From: MGML01 sp034416335
Lineage (GTDB): Bacteria > Chloroflexota > Dehalococcoidia > Dehalococcoidales > UBA2162
DNA length: 64,000 nt
Assembly (NCBI GenBank): GCA_034416335.1
Contig: DAOULV010000023.1
Span: 1 to 64,000, forward strand
Direction: 5' to 3'
Made by a program: the position numbers and the translations under genes. The notes under the pieces were generated by a model. The model worked only from the letters and a program-made list of their open reading frames with translations, had not been told where the DNA came from and made no database searches. Of this stretch, positions 1 through 8,050 are shown piece after piece (the stretch's first letter is position 1; every line of letters begins with the position of its first letter).

Positions 1-387
1 ATAGAGGGCGGGGAAGTCAGGATAAGGCTTGACGGCGGGTATCTCGCCGAAGCATTAAGAGCCTGCGGGGGAATGGCGGACTTCAAGGTAACCGATGGCA
101 GTTCTCCGGTGATGTTTGCTGTAGACGGCTATCAACTGGTAGTAATGCCGATGATAACCGGAGACAGCAGCAAGGCGGAAGCTGAGACAGCCGAGCCGGA
201 GACGGCAGCCGAAACAGAGCCGGAAGCGGAGACGGAGACACCGGAAACCGGACAAGCTGAAACCGAGACACCGGAAGCCGAGACGGAGAAGGCGGAAGCG
301 GTAGCCGAAGCCGAGAAAATCGCCAAGACCAAGACCGAGAAGCCGAAACGAAACCGAAGCCGGAAAAAAGAACCTGTCGCCGTATAG
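1..387 (+). CDS. dnaN: DNA polymerase III beta subunit (sliding clamp)-like, C-terminal part
   Basis: The reading frame is open from base 1, so the start lies outside the window. The visible residues (YLAEALRACGG, then VTDGSSPVMFAVDG, then LVVMPM) match the last beta strands of bacterial sliding clamps, where the protein normally ends just after the VMPM motif. Here about 75 extra residues follow: a low-complexity tail of Glu, Thr, Ala and Pro repeats finishing in a basic KPKRNRSRKK stretch. Clamps tether polymerases to DNA. Extra clamp copies occur in phages and mobile elements, and the island context (restriction and toxin genes downstream) fits an accessory copy rather than the chromosomal dnaN. 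A terminator hairpin follows. The clamp identity is fairly firm; the role of the tail is unknown. Confidence 0.75.
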   Translation: MEGGEVRIRLDGGYLAEALRACGGMADFKVTDGSSPVMFAVDGYQLVVMPMITGDSSKAEAETAEPETAAETEPEAETETPETGQAETETPEAETEKAEAVAEAEKIAKTKTEKPKRNRSRKKEPVAV

Positions 388-712
388 ACTAATCTGAACA
401 ATTGAACGCTTGAACACAGCAAACAGCCACGACAAAAAGGCGGGGTAACTCCCGTCTTTTTGTCTTTTTCAGGGGATTTCGTTCTCCCAAATCGTGGAGA
501 GTGGAATCCCCTCTTTTTGTGGCCGGAACGGGCAGAGGAGTGCCGATGCCCGATGGCAGAGGCAGACCCAGGCTGGACGTAAGACCTCGATGGCAGGGAC
601 AGTACCGGCGGTTGCGTGCTCAATGGAAGTCCTCGGGGACGGTTGCACAGCACGAACCACAATCAAAGAGAGTAGGTACTCCGGAAATATCTATATAAGG
701 AGGGAAGCCGGT
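388..712. other. Intergenic stretch without a convincing gene
   Basis: Holds the clamp terminator and then about 250 bp where two frames stay open, but neither has a ribosome site or protein-like composition. The only clear signal is the AAGGAGGG ribosome site at 697-704 that belongs to the next gene. Confidence 0.5.
434..461 (+). terminator. Rho-independent terminator after the clamp gene
   Basis: An 11-bp stem (AAAAAGGCGGG paired with CCCGTCTTTTT, one G-T pair) with a 6-nt loop, its 3' arm ending in five T followed shortly by another T run. It sits 47 bp after the clamp stop codon. Confidence 0.75.
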
Positions 713-901
713 ATGGCAGATAAGGACACTATCTTTGTCCTCACCAGGGAAGATGTCATCGGGTGTGCCCGGGAGATGGGTATACCGGGAGAAATGATAA
801 CCGATGACGTTCTTGACCAGGTGAAGAAGAGAGTTGAATGGGGACTAGAGTGCTGGGATGAAGTAATGAAGGAAGCTATCAATATGGCTCTCAAGAGCTA
901 G
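713..901 (+). CDS. Small hypothetical protein (62 aa)
   Basis: Not recognised. The start was chosen because a strong ribosome site (AAGGAGGG) lies 8 bp upstream of this ATG; the frame is open further upstream but that extension has a non-protein-like composition. The product is a small, mostly helical, slightly acidic protein (MADKDTIFVLTREDVIGCAR at the N-terminus) with two Cys. It has no signal peptide or membrane segment. It is followed after a short gap by another small gene with its own strong ribosome site, so the two are probably co-transcribed. Small genes of this kind behind a clamp gene are typical of phage-like or integrative elements, but no function can be assigned. Confidence 0.6.
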   Translation: MADKDTIFVLTREDVIGCAREMGIPGEMITDDVLDQVKKRVEWGLECWDEVMKEAINMALKS

Positions 902-970
902 GCAAACTCATCCGAGACAATTTCTACAGGGGGTACTATGCCCGAAAACTGAAAGGAAGGAGGTGTGACT

Positions 971-1294
971 ATGCCGGTTAAATGGAGCGCTCTAAAGGTC
1001 ATCGAAGCGATGGATGCGGTCGAGGAGTATGTCAGCCAGGCTATCGAACCGCTGGAGAAAGCCAGGGTTGCCGCTCGGGAAGCCAGGGATATCCCGAACC
1101 TGCCCCAGTATGTCGACCAGTACCTGATACGGATTATCAGTGAGATAGACCGGACTATCGGTGGCAGCCAGTGGGAACCGGAAGGACGGCTAAAGTCAGG
1201 GATACAGTCTGTCCGCGAGTCGTTACCCGATGGAGTGGTAGAGGAAGAGAAAAAGAAACTCGAAAACGGCAATCAGCTAAGCCTGGTTGGGTAG
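971..1294 (+). CDS. Small hypothetical helical protein (107 aa)
   Basis: Not recognised. The ATG is preceded at 7 bp by GGAAGGAGG; an in-frame GTG two codons earlier is less well placed. The protein is soluble and predicted to be largely helical, with a charged C-terminal stretch (EEEKKKLENG) and no signal peptide, membrane segment or known catalytic motif visible. It is the last gene before a strong bidirectional hairpin terminator, so it closes the short left-end operon of small genes. Likely an accessory protein of the island. Confidence 0.6.
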   Translation: MPVKWSALKVIEAMDAVEEYVSQAIEPLEKARVAAREARDIPNLPQYVDQYLIRIISEIDRTIGGSQWEPEGRLKSGIQSVRESLPDGVVEEEKKKLENGNQLSLVG

Positions 1295-1346
1295 TGCATC
1301 TTAACCTAAGTGTGAGGTATTAGTTTTCAGGTTCGGTATATAAAAA

Positions 1347-1375
1347 GGGGCCGGTGATTCACCAGCCCCTTTTTT
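1347..1375. terminator. Bidirectional terminator between convergent genes
   Basis: GGGGC-C-GGTG stem with ATT loop and complementary CACC-A-GCCCC arm, followed by TTTTTT on the plus strand and by TTTTT on the minus strand. It lies between the convergent small gene and the HEPN-like gene, whose stop codon overlaps its 3' edge, and can end transcription from both sides. Confidence 0.8.
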
Positions 1376-2096
1376 ACTCTGTTGTAATACTGTCATTAAC
1401 ACCATATAGACCTTCCGCTATCTCTCTTAAAATAGTCCAGGACCTGTTAGCAAGGAATTGCAGAATATCCTTCTCTATAAGAAACCAAAAGCCATTTATA
1501 TTAAGCGGTATTTCCTGTTGCCCTTGGATAATCTTTCCGAAATTATAGGTTTTACCTTCCACTTCACTTACTAGATTGGTTTTTTTGATTTTATTCTTCA
1601 GTTCAGGATCGAAAATACCAACTAACTCGACTAGAGTGTTGATATCCTTAAGGATCAGCTGATTTCGAGTTTCCCTTTCTAATTCGGTAGATGTCGGTAA
1701 ATCAATAAATACAGGATGGGCTGCGATATTATTGCGAAGATTATTTAATGTCTTGGCTTGTTGGATATATGGTTGAAGCGAACTCACGTCACTACATCTG
1801 TAAATGACTTGACCGAAAGTGCATCTTTCAATGTCTTTATACTCATGTCCGGTAACCTTCAGGTATTCATACTTAAAAATCTGGTCAACTGCGCAGGCAC
1901 AACAAAAAATTGTGCTGCGATAATTTCCGTTTATATAGCTTTCTGAGGCTTCACCGGCATAATCCCATTCTCGTTGAGATGCAAAAAGACGTCCATCTGT
2001 TTGTATCGGGGTAAGTTCCTGGAGTCTTTGAGCCCGTCTTTCAAGCGTTCTTTTATCAAAATCTTCGATTCTTGTAGTAAAACTATCCGGATTCAT
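1374..2096 (-). CDS. HEPN-like domain protein
   Basis: A 240-residue soluble protein without a signal peptide. Around residues 121-127 it carries RNNIAAH, an R-x5-H arrangement that fits the R-x4-6-H motif of HEPN domains, set in helical sequence that is typical of these folds. Many HEPN proteins are RNases in toxin-antitoxin, CRISPR or abortive-infection systems; others are inactive. The neighbourhood (RHH/RelE toxin-antitoxin pair, restriction enzyme, HerA operon) supports a defence or stress role. A strong GGAGGAGG ribosome site precedes the ATG. The motif is short, so the HEPN assignment needs a profile search. No dedicated nucleotidyltransferase partner is next to it. Confidence 0.5.
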   Translation of the reverse strand: MNPDSFTTRIEDFDKRTLERRAQRLQELTPIQTDGRLFASQREWDYAGEASESYINGNYRSTIFCCACAVDQIFKYEYLKVTGHEYKDIERCTFGQVIYRCSDVSSLQPYIQQAKTLNNLRNNIAAHPVFIDLPTSTELERETRNQLILKDINTLVELVGIFDPELKNKIKKTNLVSEVEGKTYNFGKIIQGQQEIPLNINGFWFLIEKDILQFLANRSWTILREIAEGLYGVNDSITTE

Positions 2097-2184
2097 TCTA
2101 ACCTCCTCCTGTGTAACTATAAGGAGCTTGGTTGAATTGTCTTGGACCTGAATATAGTATACTCTTATATTCTTTAACTAACGA

Positions 2185-2237
2185 TTGACATTTTTAAATC
2201 ACCAAATTACAATGTGTATACGTACGGAAGTATGCAC
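2185..2237 (+). promoter_or_regulatory. Promoter and operator of the toxin-antitoxin pair
   Basis: TTGACA (2185-2190), a 17-bp spacer, and TACAAT (2208-2213) form a good sigma-70 promoter. Immediately downstream GTGTATAC (2214-2221) and GTATGCAC (2230-2237) form an inverted repeat matching 7 of 8 positions, positioned where the RHH antitoxin would repress its own operon. Confidence 0.7.
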
Positions 2238-2256
2238 GTCTGGAAGGAGGTATGGC

Positions 2257-2520
2257 ATGAAACGAAAGATGACGGTAGTCTTTCACGATGAAGACCTTTA
2301 TAAACAACTAAAAATCGAGGCGGTTAAAAGAAGCACCGCAGCGAGTGACATTGTGACAGACGCAGTTCGTGAGTGGTTGGAAAGTCGTGAAGATGCGGAA
2401 CTTTTACCTGAGATTGAAGCCGCCCGAACCGAATGGAAAGAAAAAGGTGGCCGTCCCTGGTCCGAAGCTGAAAGAGAATTGGAAGAAACTATCATTCAGG
2501 GTGAAGGATTACCGAGGTAA
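2257..2520 (+). CDS. Ribbon-helix-helix antitoxin
   Basis: An 87-residue protein beginning MKRKMTVVFHDEDLYKQLKI, the beta-strand plus helix pattern of RHH DNA-binding antitoxins (TVVFHDEDLYKQL, then AASDIVTDAVREWL as the second helix). The C-terminal half is charged and probably wraps around the toxin. The ATG was chosen because AAGGAGG lies 7 bp upstream; the frame is open earlier but that part overlaps the promoter. It is followed after 3 bp by a RelE-type toxin gene, the standard antitoxin-first order. It would neutralise the toxin and repress the operon through the inverted repeat upstream. Confidence 0.85.
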   Translation: MKRKMTVVFHDEDLYKQLKIEAVKRSTAASDIVTDAVREWLESREDAELLPEIEAARTEWKEKGGRPWSEAERELEETIIQGEGLPR

Positions 2521-2523
2521 AGC

Positions 2524-2793
2524 GTGTTCAGAATAGAGGTTTCGCCGGCCGCTGATCGGGATTTAGATAAACTCAAAGGAAGGATACGTAGACAGGACTT
2601 TGAGCGTTTACGAACAGCAATTAGAAATCTAGCTGATGAACCTCGTCCCCAGGGTGTGAGAAAAATCAAAGGCGCTGAGAGGGCTTATCGCATCAGGATT
2701 GGTAGTTACAGAGTCGTGTATGAGGTATATAATGATGATAACTTGGTCCTGATTCTTCAGGTATCACGAAGGAGTGAAACAACCTATCGATAA
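2524..2793 (+). CDS. RelE/ParE family toxin
   Basis: An 89-residue basic protein with the RelE-superfamily layout: MFRIEVSPAADRDLDKL at the start, a central helix pair, GVRKIKGAERAYRIRIGSYR, and the terminal strand LVLILQVSRRSETTYR. RelE members cleave mRNA on the ribosome, while ParE members poison gyrase; the RIRIGSYRVVY strand and basic tail fit the RelE branch better. GTG start, 3 bp after the antitoxin stop, so translation is probably coupled. Length is normal for the family and no disruption is visible. Confidence 0.85.
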   Translation: MFRIEVSPAADRDLDKLKGRIRRQDFERLRTAIRNLADEPRPQGVRKIKGAERAYRIRIGSYRVVYEVYNDDNLVLILQVSRRSETTYR

Positions 2794-2805
2794 CAGGTAG
2801 AATCA

Positions 2806-5800
2806 ATGAGTGATGAAGCTAAACAATTCAATAGCTACATTAGTTCTCTTCAAAAGGAATTAGCTACAGGAAACACAACCGAGCATACTCATAGGCCCGC
2901 TTTTAAAACTTTAGTAGAGTCTCTTGATAAGGGAGTAACCGCAACAAACGAACCAGGCAGAATTAAATGCGGCGCTCCCGATTTTGTTGTTACGAAAGGA
3001 GCCCTCACCATCGGTTATATCGAGGCTAAGGACATCGGTAAAAGTCTGGATGAAGCCGAGAAAACTGAGCAGTTAACCAGATACCGTGAATCTCTCAATA
3101 ACCTAATTTTGACCAATTACCTGGAATTCAGATGGTACGTGGATGGTGACCTCCGGCTAGTCGCTAATCTGGGAACTCCTGCGAAAGACGGAAAGATAAA
3201 ACGCAGCAAGACAGGAGCCGAAGACGTCCATGAGCTAATAAGCGGATTTCTAGTAAACAAGGCAGAGGCTATCGGCACGCCGAAAGACCTAGCCATCCGG
3301 ATGGCACACCTGGCACATATGATACGCAACCTGATTATCAATGCCTTTGAGAATGAGGAGGAGACCGGCGGTTTACATACTCAACTAGAGGCTTTCCGGG
3401 ATAACTTAATTCCTGACCTATCTGTAGAGTATTTTGCGGATATGTATGCCCAGACCATAGCCTATGGGTTGTTCGCAGCCCGTTGTACATCCAACAATGG
3501 TACGTCTTTCACTCGACTTGATGCCGCTCAGAACCTACCGAAGACAAATCCTTTCCTGAGAAAGCTATTTCAATACATAGCCGGCTACGACCTTGATGAC
3601 CGCATTGCCTGGCTGGTGGATGACCTGGCACAGGTGCTGGCACAAGCGGATATGGAAGCCGTGCTCAAGGGCTTCGGCAAGCACACAGGTAAAGAAGACC
3701 CGGTAGTGCATTTCTACGAAACTTTCCTGAAAGAGTACGACCCTAAGATACGGGAAATGCGTGGCGTCTACTACACGCCGGAACCGGTAGTATCTTATAT
3801 CGTGCGTTCCATCGATCATCTGTTGAAAACAAGGTTCAATAAACCGCAGGGGTTGGCTGATGAAAAGACGCTGATTCTTGATCCCGCGGTGGGTACTGCC
3901 ACATTCCTCTATACGGTGATTAACGAAATCTATCAGGCTAACACTGCAAAAGGACAGCAAGGTCTGTGGAATAATTACGTGGCGGAAAAACTCCTGCCGC
4001 GTATCTTCGGATTCGAACTGCTAATGGCACCTTATGCCGTAGCGCATCTGAAGCTGGGGCTTCTACTTCAAGATACAGGCTACGAGTTTAAGAGCGACCA
4101 GCGGCTTGGTGTTTACCTGACGAATACACTGGACGAAGCGATAAAACACTCCGAAGCACTCTTCGCACAATGGATAAGCGAAGAAGCCAACGCTGCAGCC
4201 AGGATAAAGAAAGATGAACCTATTATGGTTGTGCTAGGTAATCCTCCCTATTCAAAACAGTCAGCAAATAAAGGGAAATGGATTACAGAACTAATTAATG
4301 GTGTTATTGATAAAGATGGACATGAAATGAGTAAAGGATATAAAACTGTTGATGGTAAACCTATTAAAGAGAAGAATCCAAAATGGCTTCACGATGACTA
4401 TGTGAAATTTATACGTTTTGGTCAATGGCGTATTGAACTTACAGGCCAAGGAATCCTCGGACTAATAACCAATCATGGTTATCTAGATAACCCGACATTC
4501 CGTGGTATGCGGCAATCGCTAATAGAGACGTTTACTGATGTGTATATCCTGAACTTGCATGGTAATACAAGGAAAAGAGAGGTTACTCCAGATGGCAGCA
4601 AGGATGAGAATGTTTTTGATATTCAACAAGGAGTAGCTATAACGTTATTCATTAAAGAAAGAGATGAAACTAAATCAGCAAAAGTTCATTATATGGATTT
4701 CTGGGGAATACGTGAAAAAAAGTACGCTGCTTTATATGAAGCTAGTATCGATACTCTCGAATGGAAGGAAATAGAACCGCACAGCCCTTATTATTTATTC
4801 TTGCCGACACATGAAACAGAGCTAGAGGAATATAACACTGGATGGAAACTTAATGAGATATTCCCTGCAAATAACGCGGGTTTTTATACATCGAGAGATA
4901 ATTTAGTTATAGATTACGATAAAGAAGCACTACAAAATAGAATAATGAATTTTCTTGAAAATACTCTCAGTGATGATGAAATCCGAGAACGATATCAGGT
5001 AGTGGAAAAAGATGATTGGAAAATAAATACTACTCGTAAAATTATCCGCAAGGAAAAACATATTTCTAAGTTTTTTAAAAGGTGTCTTTACCGTCCTTTT
5101 GATACAAGGAATATATACTATCATAAAGCCCTGATACAAAGGCCACGATTTGAAATAATGAATCACATGATTAGTGGTAATAACATTGGACTTATTTCTG
5201 CAAGAAGTAACAAAACATCCGAAATGACTCAGTTTTTTTGTTCATCTAATATAACTGAACTAAAGTGTGGTGAATATTCCATAGGATCTTACTTGTTCCC
5301 GCTTTACCTCTATCCAGTCGAAGGTGAGATGCAGTTTGATGGCGGCAAGCGACGTTCTAACCTTAATCCAGAGTTTATAAAGGACGCGTCTGATAAGCTG
5401 AGACTAGAGTTTATCGAGGACGGAAGAGGAGACCTGGAGGAAACATTCGGACCGGAGGATATATTCAACTATGCCTATGCCGTCTTCCACTCACCAACAT
5501 ACCGGACACGCTACGCCGAATTCCTCAAGATAGACTTCCCTCGCCTACCGCTAACCTCGGATAAGCAGCTTTTCAAGGCATTAGCAGAGAAAGGCGCCGA
5601 ACTAGTGTCACTCCATCTCATGGAGTCACCCGCGTTGAATAATCTTATTACCAGTTATCCTGTAGCCGGTCCCAACGAAATGAAAAAGGTAACCTATGAT
5701 GACAATAGCCAGCGTGTCTACATCAACAAAACGCAGTACTTTAAGGGTGTTCCGCCTGAAGTCTGGGCATTTCATGTAGGCGGGTACCAGGTATGCCAGA

Positions 5801-5940
5801 AATGGCTAAAAGACCGCAAAGGCAGAACACTCACCTACGATGAATTAACTCATTACCAGAAAATAGTCGTAGCGCTCAACGAAACTATTCGGTTGATGGC
5901 AGAGATAGACAAGTTGATACTGGAGTGGCCGTTAATGTAG
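2806..5940 (+). CDS. Type IIG/ISP-like single-chain restriction-modification enzyme
   Basis: A 1044-residue fusion. Residues about 55-80 carry a PD-(D/E)xK nuclease signature (PDFVVTKGALTIGYIEAK). Around residue 315-370 the N6-adenine methyltransferase begins, with YYTPEPVVSYIV and the SAM-binding motif LDPAVGTATFLY; motif IV is NPPYS near residue 477. The C-terminal third resembles the target-recognition and C-terminal domains of type ISP enzymes, but no helicase domain lies between nuclease and methyltransferase, so this is closer to a type IIG layout. One polypeptide would methylate and cut at an unknown asymmetric site. The gene starts 12 bp after the toxin gene and may share its transcript. 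No frameshift is visible. Confidence 0.85.
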   Translation: MSDEAKQFNSYISSLQKELATGNTTEHTHRPAFKTLVESLDKGVTATNEPGRIKCGAPDFVVTKGALTIGYIEAKDIGKSLDEAEKTEQLTRYRESLNNLILTNYLEFRWYVDGDLRLVANLGTPAKDGKIKRSKTGAEDVHELISGFLVNKAEAIGTPKDLAIRMAHLAHMIRNLIINAFENEEETGGLHTQLEAFRDNLIPDLSVEYFADMYAQTIAYGLFAARCTSNNGTSFTRLDAAQNLPKTNPFLRKLFQYIAGYDLDDRIAWLVDDLAQVLAQADMEAVLKGFGKHTGKEDPVVHFYETFLKEYDPKIREMRGVYYTPEPVVSYIVRSIDHLLKTRFNKPQGLADEKTLILDPAVGTATFLYTVINEIYQANTAKGQQGLWNNYVAEKLLPRIFGFELLMAPYAVAHLKLGLLLQDTGYEFKSDQRLGVYLTNTLDEAIKHSEALFAQWISEEANAAARIKKDEPIMVVLGNPPYSKQSANKGKWITELINGVIDKDGHEMSKGYKTVDGKPIKEKNPKWLHDDYVKFIRFGQWRIELTGQGILGLITNHGYLDNPTFRGMRQSLIETFTDVYILNLHGNTRKREVTPDGSKDENVFDIQQGVAITLFIKERDETKSAKVHYMDFWGIREKKYAALYEASIDTLEWKEIEPHSPYYLFLPTHETELEEYNTGWKLNEIFPANNAGFYTSRDNLVIDYDKEALQNRIMNFLENTLSDDEIRERYQVVEKDDWKINTTRKIIRKEKHISKFFKRCLYRPFDTRNIYYHKALIQRPRFEIMNHMISGNNIGLISARSNKTSEMTQFFCSSNITELKCGEYSIGSYLFPLYLYPVEGEMQFDGGKRRSNLNPEFIKDASDKLRLEFIEDGRGDLEETFGPEDIFNYAYAVFHSPTYRTRYAEFLKIDFPRLPLTSDKQLFKALAEKGAELVSLHLMESPALNNLITSYPVAGPNEMKKVTYDDNSQRVYINKTQYFKGVPPEVWAFHVGGYQVCQKWLKDRKGRTLTYDELTHYQKIVVALNETIRLMAEIDKLILEWPLM

Positions 5941-6089
5941 GTATAAATAGGAAATCAATGATTTTTATATTACGAAGTTACCTATCAAAGCGGATTTCGG
6001 ATAATGTCTTTGTTTTAGTATAAAACCTGTTAATTCTCCAAGCTATAGCTTGATTACTAGTTAAGGTCTAGCATAGTAATCTAAAAACC

Positions 6090-6118
6090 TTGACGTTTGT
6101 TGAACATAACATTATAAT
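6090..6118 (+). promoter_or_regulatory. Strong sigma-70 promoter of the HerA/NurA/DruA operon
   Basis: TTGACG (6090-6095), a 17-bp spacer and a perfect TATAAT (6113-6118), 35 bp upstream of the first start codon. The 150 bp before it are AT-rich and gene-free, separating this operon from the restriction enzyme gene. Confidence 0.75.
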
Positions 6119-6153
6119 CGAATACTTCACATATGTGGGGGGAGGTAAATAAT

Positions 6154-7053
6154 ATGCCAAACTACATTAGAGATTTGTTTCTATATGTACCTGAGCCAGT
6201 ATTAAGAAATTTATGCAAAGAGCATGGAATAAAGACTTCGGGATTAAAAAAACTGCAACTTGCCGAGCAGTTAGTAAAAGGGATTGAAACCCAAGAGTAT
6301 GAGTCTATACTAGATCAACATCGTTATGCCGGAAGGGGAAGCGTGGTTTGGTTTAGACCTACTCGAAATGGAGATACTTTCACAATATCCGATACAGAAT
6401 TGCGAAACCATATACGTAACTATTGTAATGGTGATCCTTTTGAGAACGACCTTACACCAGAGCTTGACCGGCATCCGAAAATAATAAGCTCTAGATTCCT
6501 CCATAATGATAAAATAATTATTTTAATGGCTCATATTGAGTTGTGGCCTCGAATTGTTGGCTTTGAAGTACAGGAAACGGAAGAGACGGTATTTTCTAGA
6601 TTAATCATTCGACAAGGGTCTTTGTTTTTCGAGGCACGCGCTAGTCAATATAAAGCCGTTCTTATGGCAGAAGATATTGCGGCAGCACTGGATTGTACAG
6701 ATATAGGTCAGATAACTCTCGGAGATGATGGTATGAATACTCTAATAGATCGACTGGGTGCATCGACTATTGCAGCAAAACATAAACATAATTCAGGCGA
6801 TTATGATACCACCGAAGTAGTTGTTAATCCTCAAATCGGAGATCTGAGAGACTCTTCACAATATTCCAATGAACTAAGCGGTCTAGAAGGACGTAGGAAA
6901 CGAGTTTCTTTTGATTGCACTTTCGGTTCTGAGGTGGTAGCCGTAAGAGCGGAGCTTTATCCAAGAACTGGGAATATAGTTTTTCGGTCATATGTAGATG
7001 AGAGGGTGTTAGATTATGTATTTGAAACAGTTAGACAAATTAAGGGATTATAA
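6154..7053 (+). CDS. SAP-like N-terminal domain protein, operon gene 1
   Basis: A 299-residue soluble protein. Residues about 10-45 (PEPVLRNLCKEHGIKTSGLK, then KLQLAEQLVKGI) have the helix-turn-helix spacing of a SAP-type nucleic-acid-binding domain. The remainder is a mixed alpha/beta region I do not recognise. The ATG was chosen because GGGGGGAGG lies 9 bp upstream; an earlier in-frame ATG sits before that ribosome site. It is the first gene of a six-gene operon and overlaps the next gene by 38 bp. Its position suggests a DNA-recognition or regulatory part of the defence module; that is an inference. Confidence 0.6.
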   Translation: MPNYIRDLFLYVPEPVLRNLCKEHGIKTSGLKKLQLAEQLVKGIETQEYESILDQHRYAGRGSVVWFRPTRNGDTFTISDTELRNHIRNYCNGDPFENDLTPELDRHPKIISSRFLHNDKIIILMAHIELWPRIVGFEVQETEETVFSRLIIRQGSLFFEARASQYKAVLMAEDIAAALDCTDIGQITLGDDGMNTLIDRLGASTIAAKHKHNSGDYDTTEVVVNPQIGDLRDSSQYSNELSGLEGRRKRVSFDCTFGSEVVAVRAELYPRTGNIVFRSYVDERVLDYVFETVRQIKGL

Positions 7054-7405
7054 CATTGCACAAGAGACCATAGCTAAGCTAGATGAATATCTAAATAGCA
7101 TCGCTGAAGAAGGAACAAAACGTTTCAGCCCCAATCACATGGCCGAACGGACTGGGCTTGACATTCAAATTTCTCAAACGATACTTCTCCGAACAGCTCA
7201 AATAGGAACAATTCAAACTTACTATGAAATAGAATGTCCTGAAGGTGATAGTGATTTTTTTGTTACGAGAATAGAAGATGTTGATTGGAATACTGAATGT
7301 GTATGTAGAGTGTGTGGCACAGAATATATACCAAATCCTTCTAATATTTGGGTGACGTTTAGTATTTTAGACCCTCCTTCCCCAAAAGCATTATGCCGCC
7401 TGTAA
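7016..7405 (+). CDS. Small protein with a CxxC pair, operon gene 2
   Basis: A 129-residue protein not assigned to a family. Residues about 20-65 are helical and could form a winged-helix-like unit (FSPNHMAERTGLDIQISQTI); the C-terminal third contains CVCRVCG, half of a possible zinc site, and ends soon after, so the second ligand pair is missing or supplied by a partner. It overlaps gene 1 by 38 bp and gene 3 by 13 bp, a sign of translational coupling. It may be an adaptor between its neighbours; no function can be read directly from the sequence. Confidence 0.55.
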   Translation: MYLKQLDKLRDYNIAQETIAKLDEYLNSIAEEGTKRFSPNHMAERTGLDIQISQTILLRTAQIGTIQTYYEIECPEGDSDFFVTRIEDVDWNTECVCRVCGTEYIPNPSNIWVTFSILDPPSPKALCRL

Positions 7406-8007
7406 GTGGTACTCACAAATCAGGTGGCAGCCTACAAGAACTAACTAAAAGACCAGAGTGGATAGATTTCATCCCATCTCAGTTGGTGGCACTTGATAGA
7501 GATAAATACTCAGAATTACTAGGACGAGTTGAAGAATCACTCCTTTCAGGAACCAATAAAGAAAAAGGAGATAGTCTAGAAGAACTCGCTGATTTTCTAT
7601 TAAGCTCAATCAAAGCATTTATTGTCGGGCAAAAAACCAACACATCAACCGGAGAGCTGGATAGATTCTTGAAAATAAGTAAGATTCCCGGGACATTTTT
7701 ATGCGACTGGTCATTGTATATTCCCGTAGAATGTAAAAATTGGAATGATCCTGTGGGTGGGGATATTATTGACCATCTTTATGCCAAAGCAAGGAATATG
7801 GATGCAAATCGAGGAATTTTATTTTCTCGTGAAGGTGTTACAGGCAATATGAGTCATGATGGTTGGAGACAAATCGTAAACTTATTTCAAAATTCCCGTT
7901 ATATAACCATTGTTGTGGACATTGATGACCTAAGAAGTATCAACGCTGGAACTTGTCCATTGCATATAATAGAGCAATGCCAGGAAAAAGTAATATTAAG
8001 CGCATGA
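7393..8007 (+). CDS. Mrr-like PD-(D/E)xK nuclease, operon gene 3
   Basis: A 204-residue soluble protein. From about residue 86 it shows the restriction-endonuclease core: GELDRFL (conserved acidic residue), then about 20 residues later the strand WSLYIPVECKNW with the E-x-K pair, followed by a helix and a second strand (GILFSREGVTG). This matches the Mrr/restriction-endonuclease-like fold used by many defence nucleases. There is no ribosome site; the start overlaps gene 2, so it is probably read by coupling. In this operon it is the likely effector that cuts DNA, alongside the NurA-like nuclease further down. The exact substrate is unknown. Confidence 0.7.
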   Translation: MPPVSGTHKSGGSLQELTKRPEWIDFIPSQLVALDRDKYSELLGRVEESLLSGTNKEKGDSLEELADFLLSSIKAFIVGQKTNTSTGELDRFLKISKIPGTFLCDWSLYIPVECKNWNDPVGGDIIDHLYAKARNMDANRGILFSREGVTGNMSHDGWRQIVNLFQNSRYITIVVDIDDLRSINAGTCPLHIIEQCQEKVILSA

Positions 8008-8050
8008 ATAAGTACTATTTCAAACCTTTCAATTCGGTAATGAGTTATAG

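Noticed and set aside
494..712. Open frame extending the small gene at 713 upstream to 494, and an overlapping frame 501-698
   Set aside because: No ribosome site, unusual composition (Arg/Gly-rich without pattern) and the strong AAGGAGGG lies before the ATG at 713.
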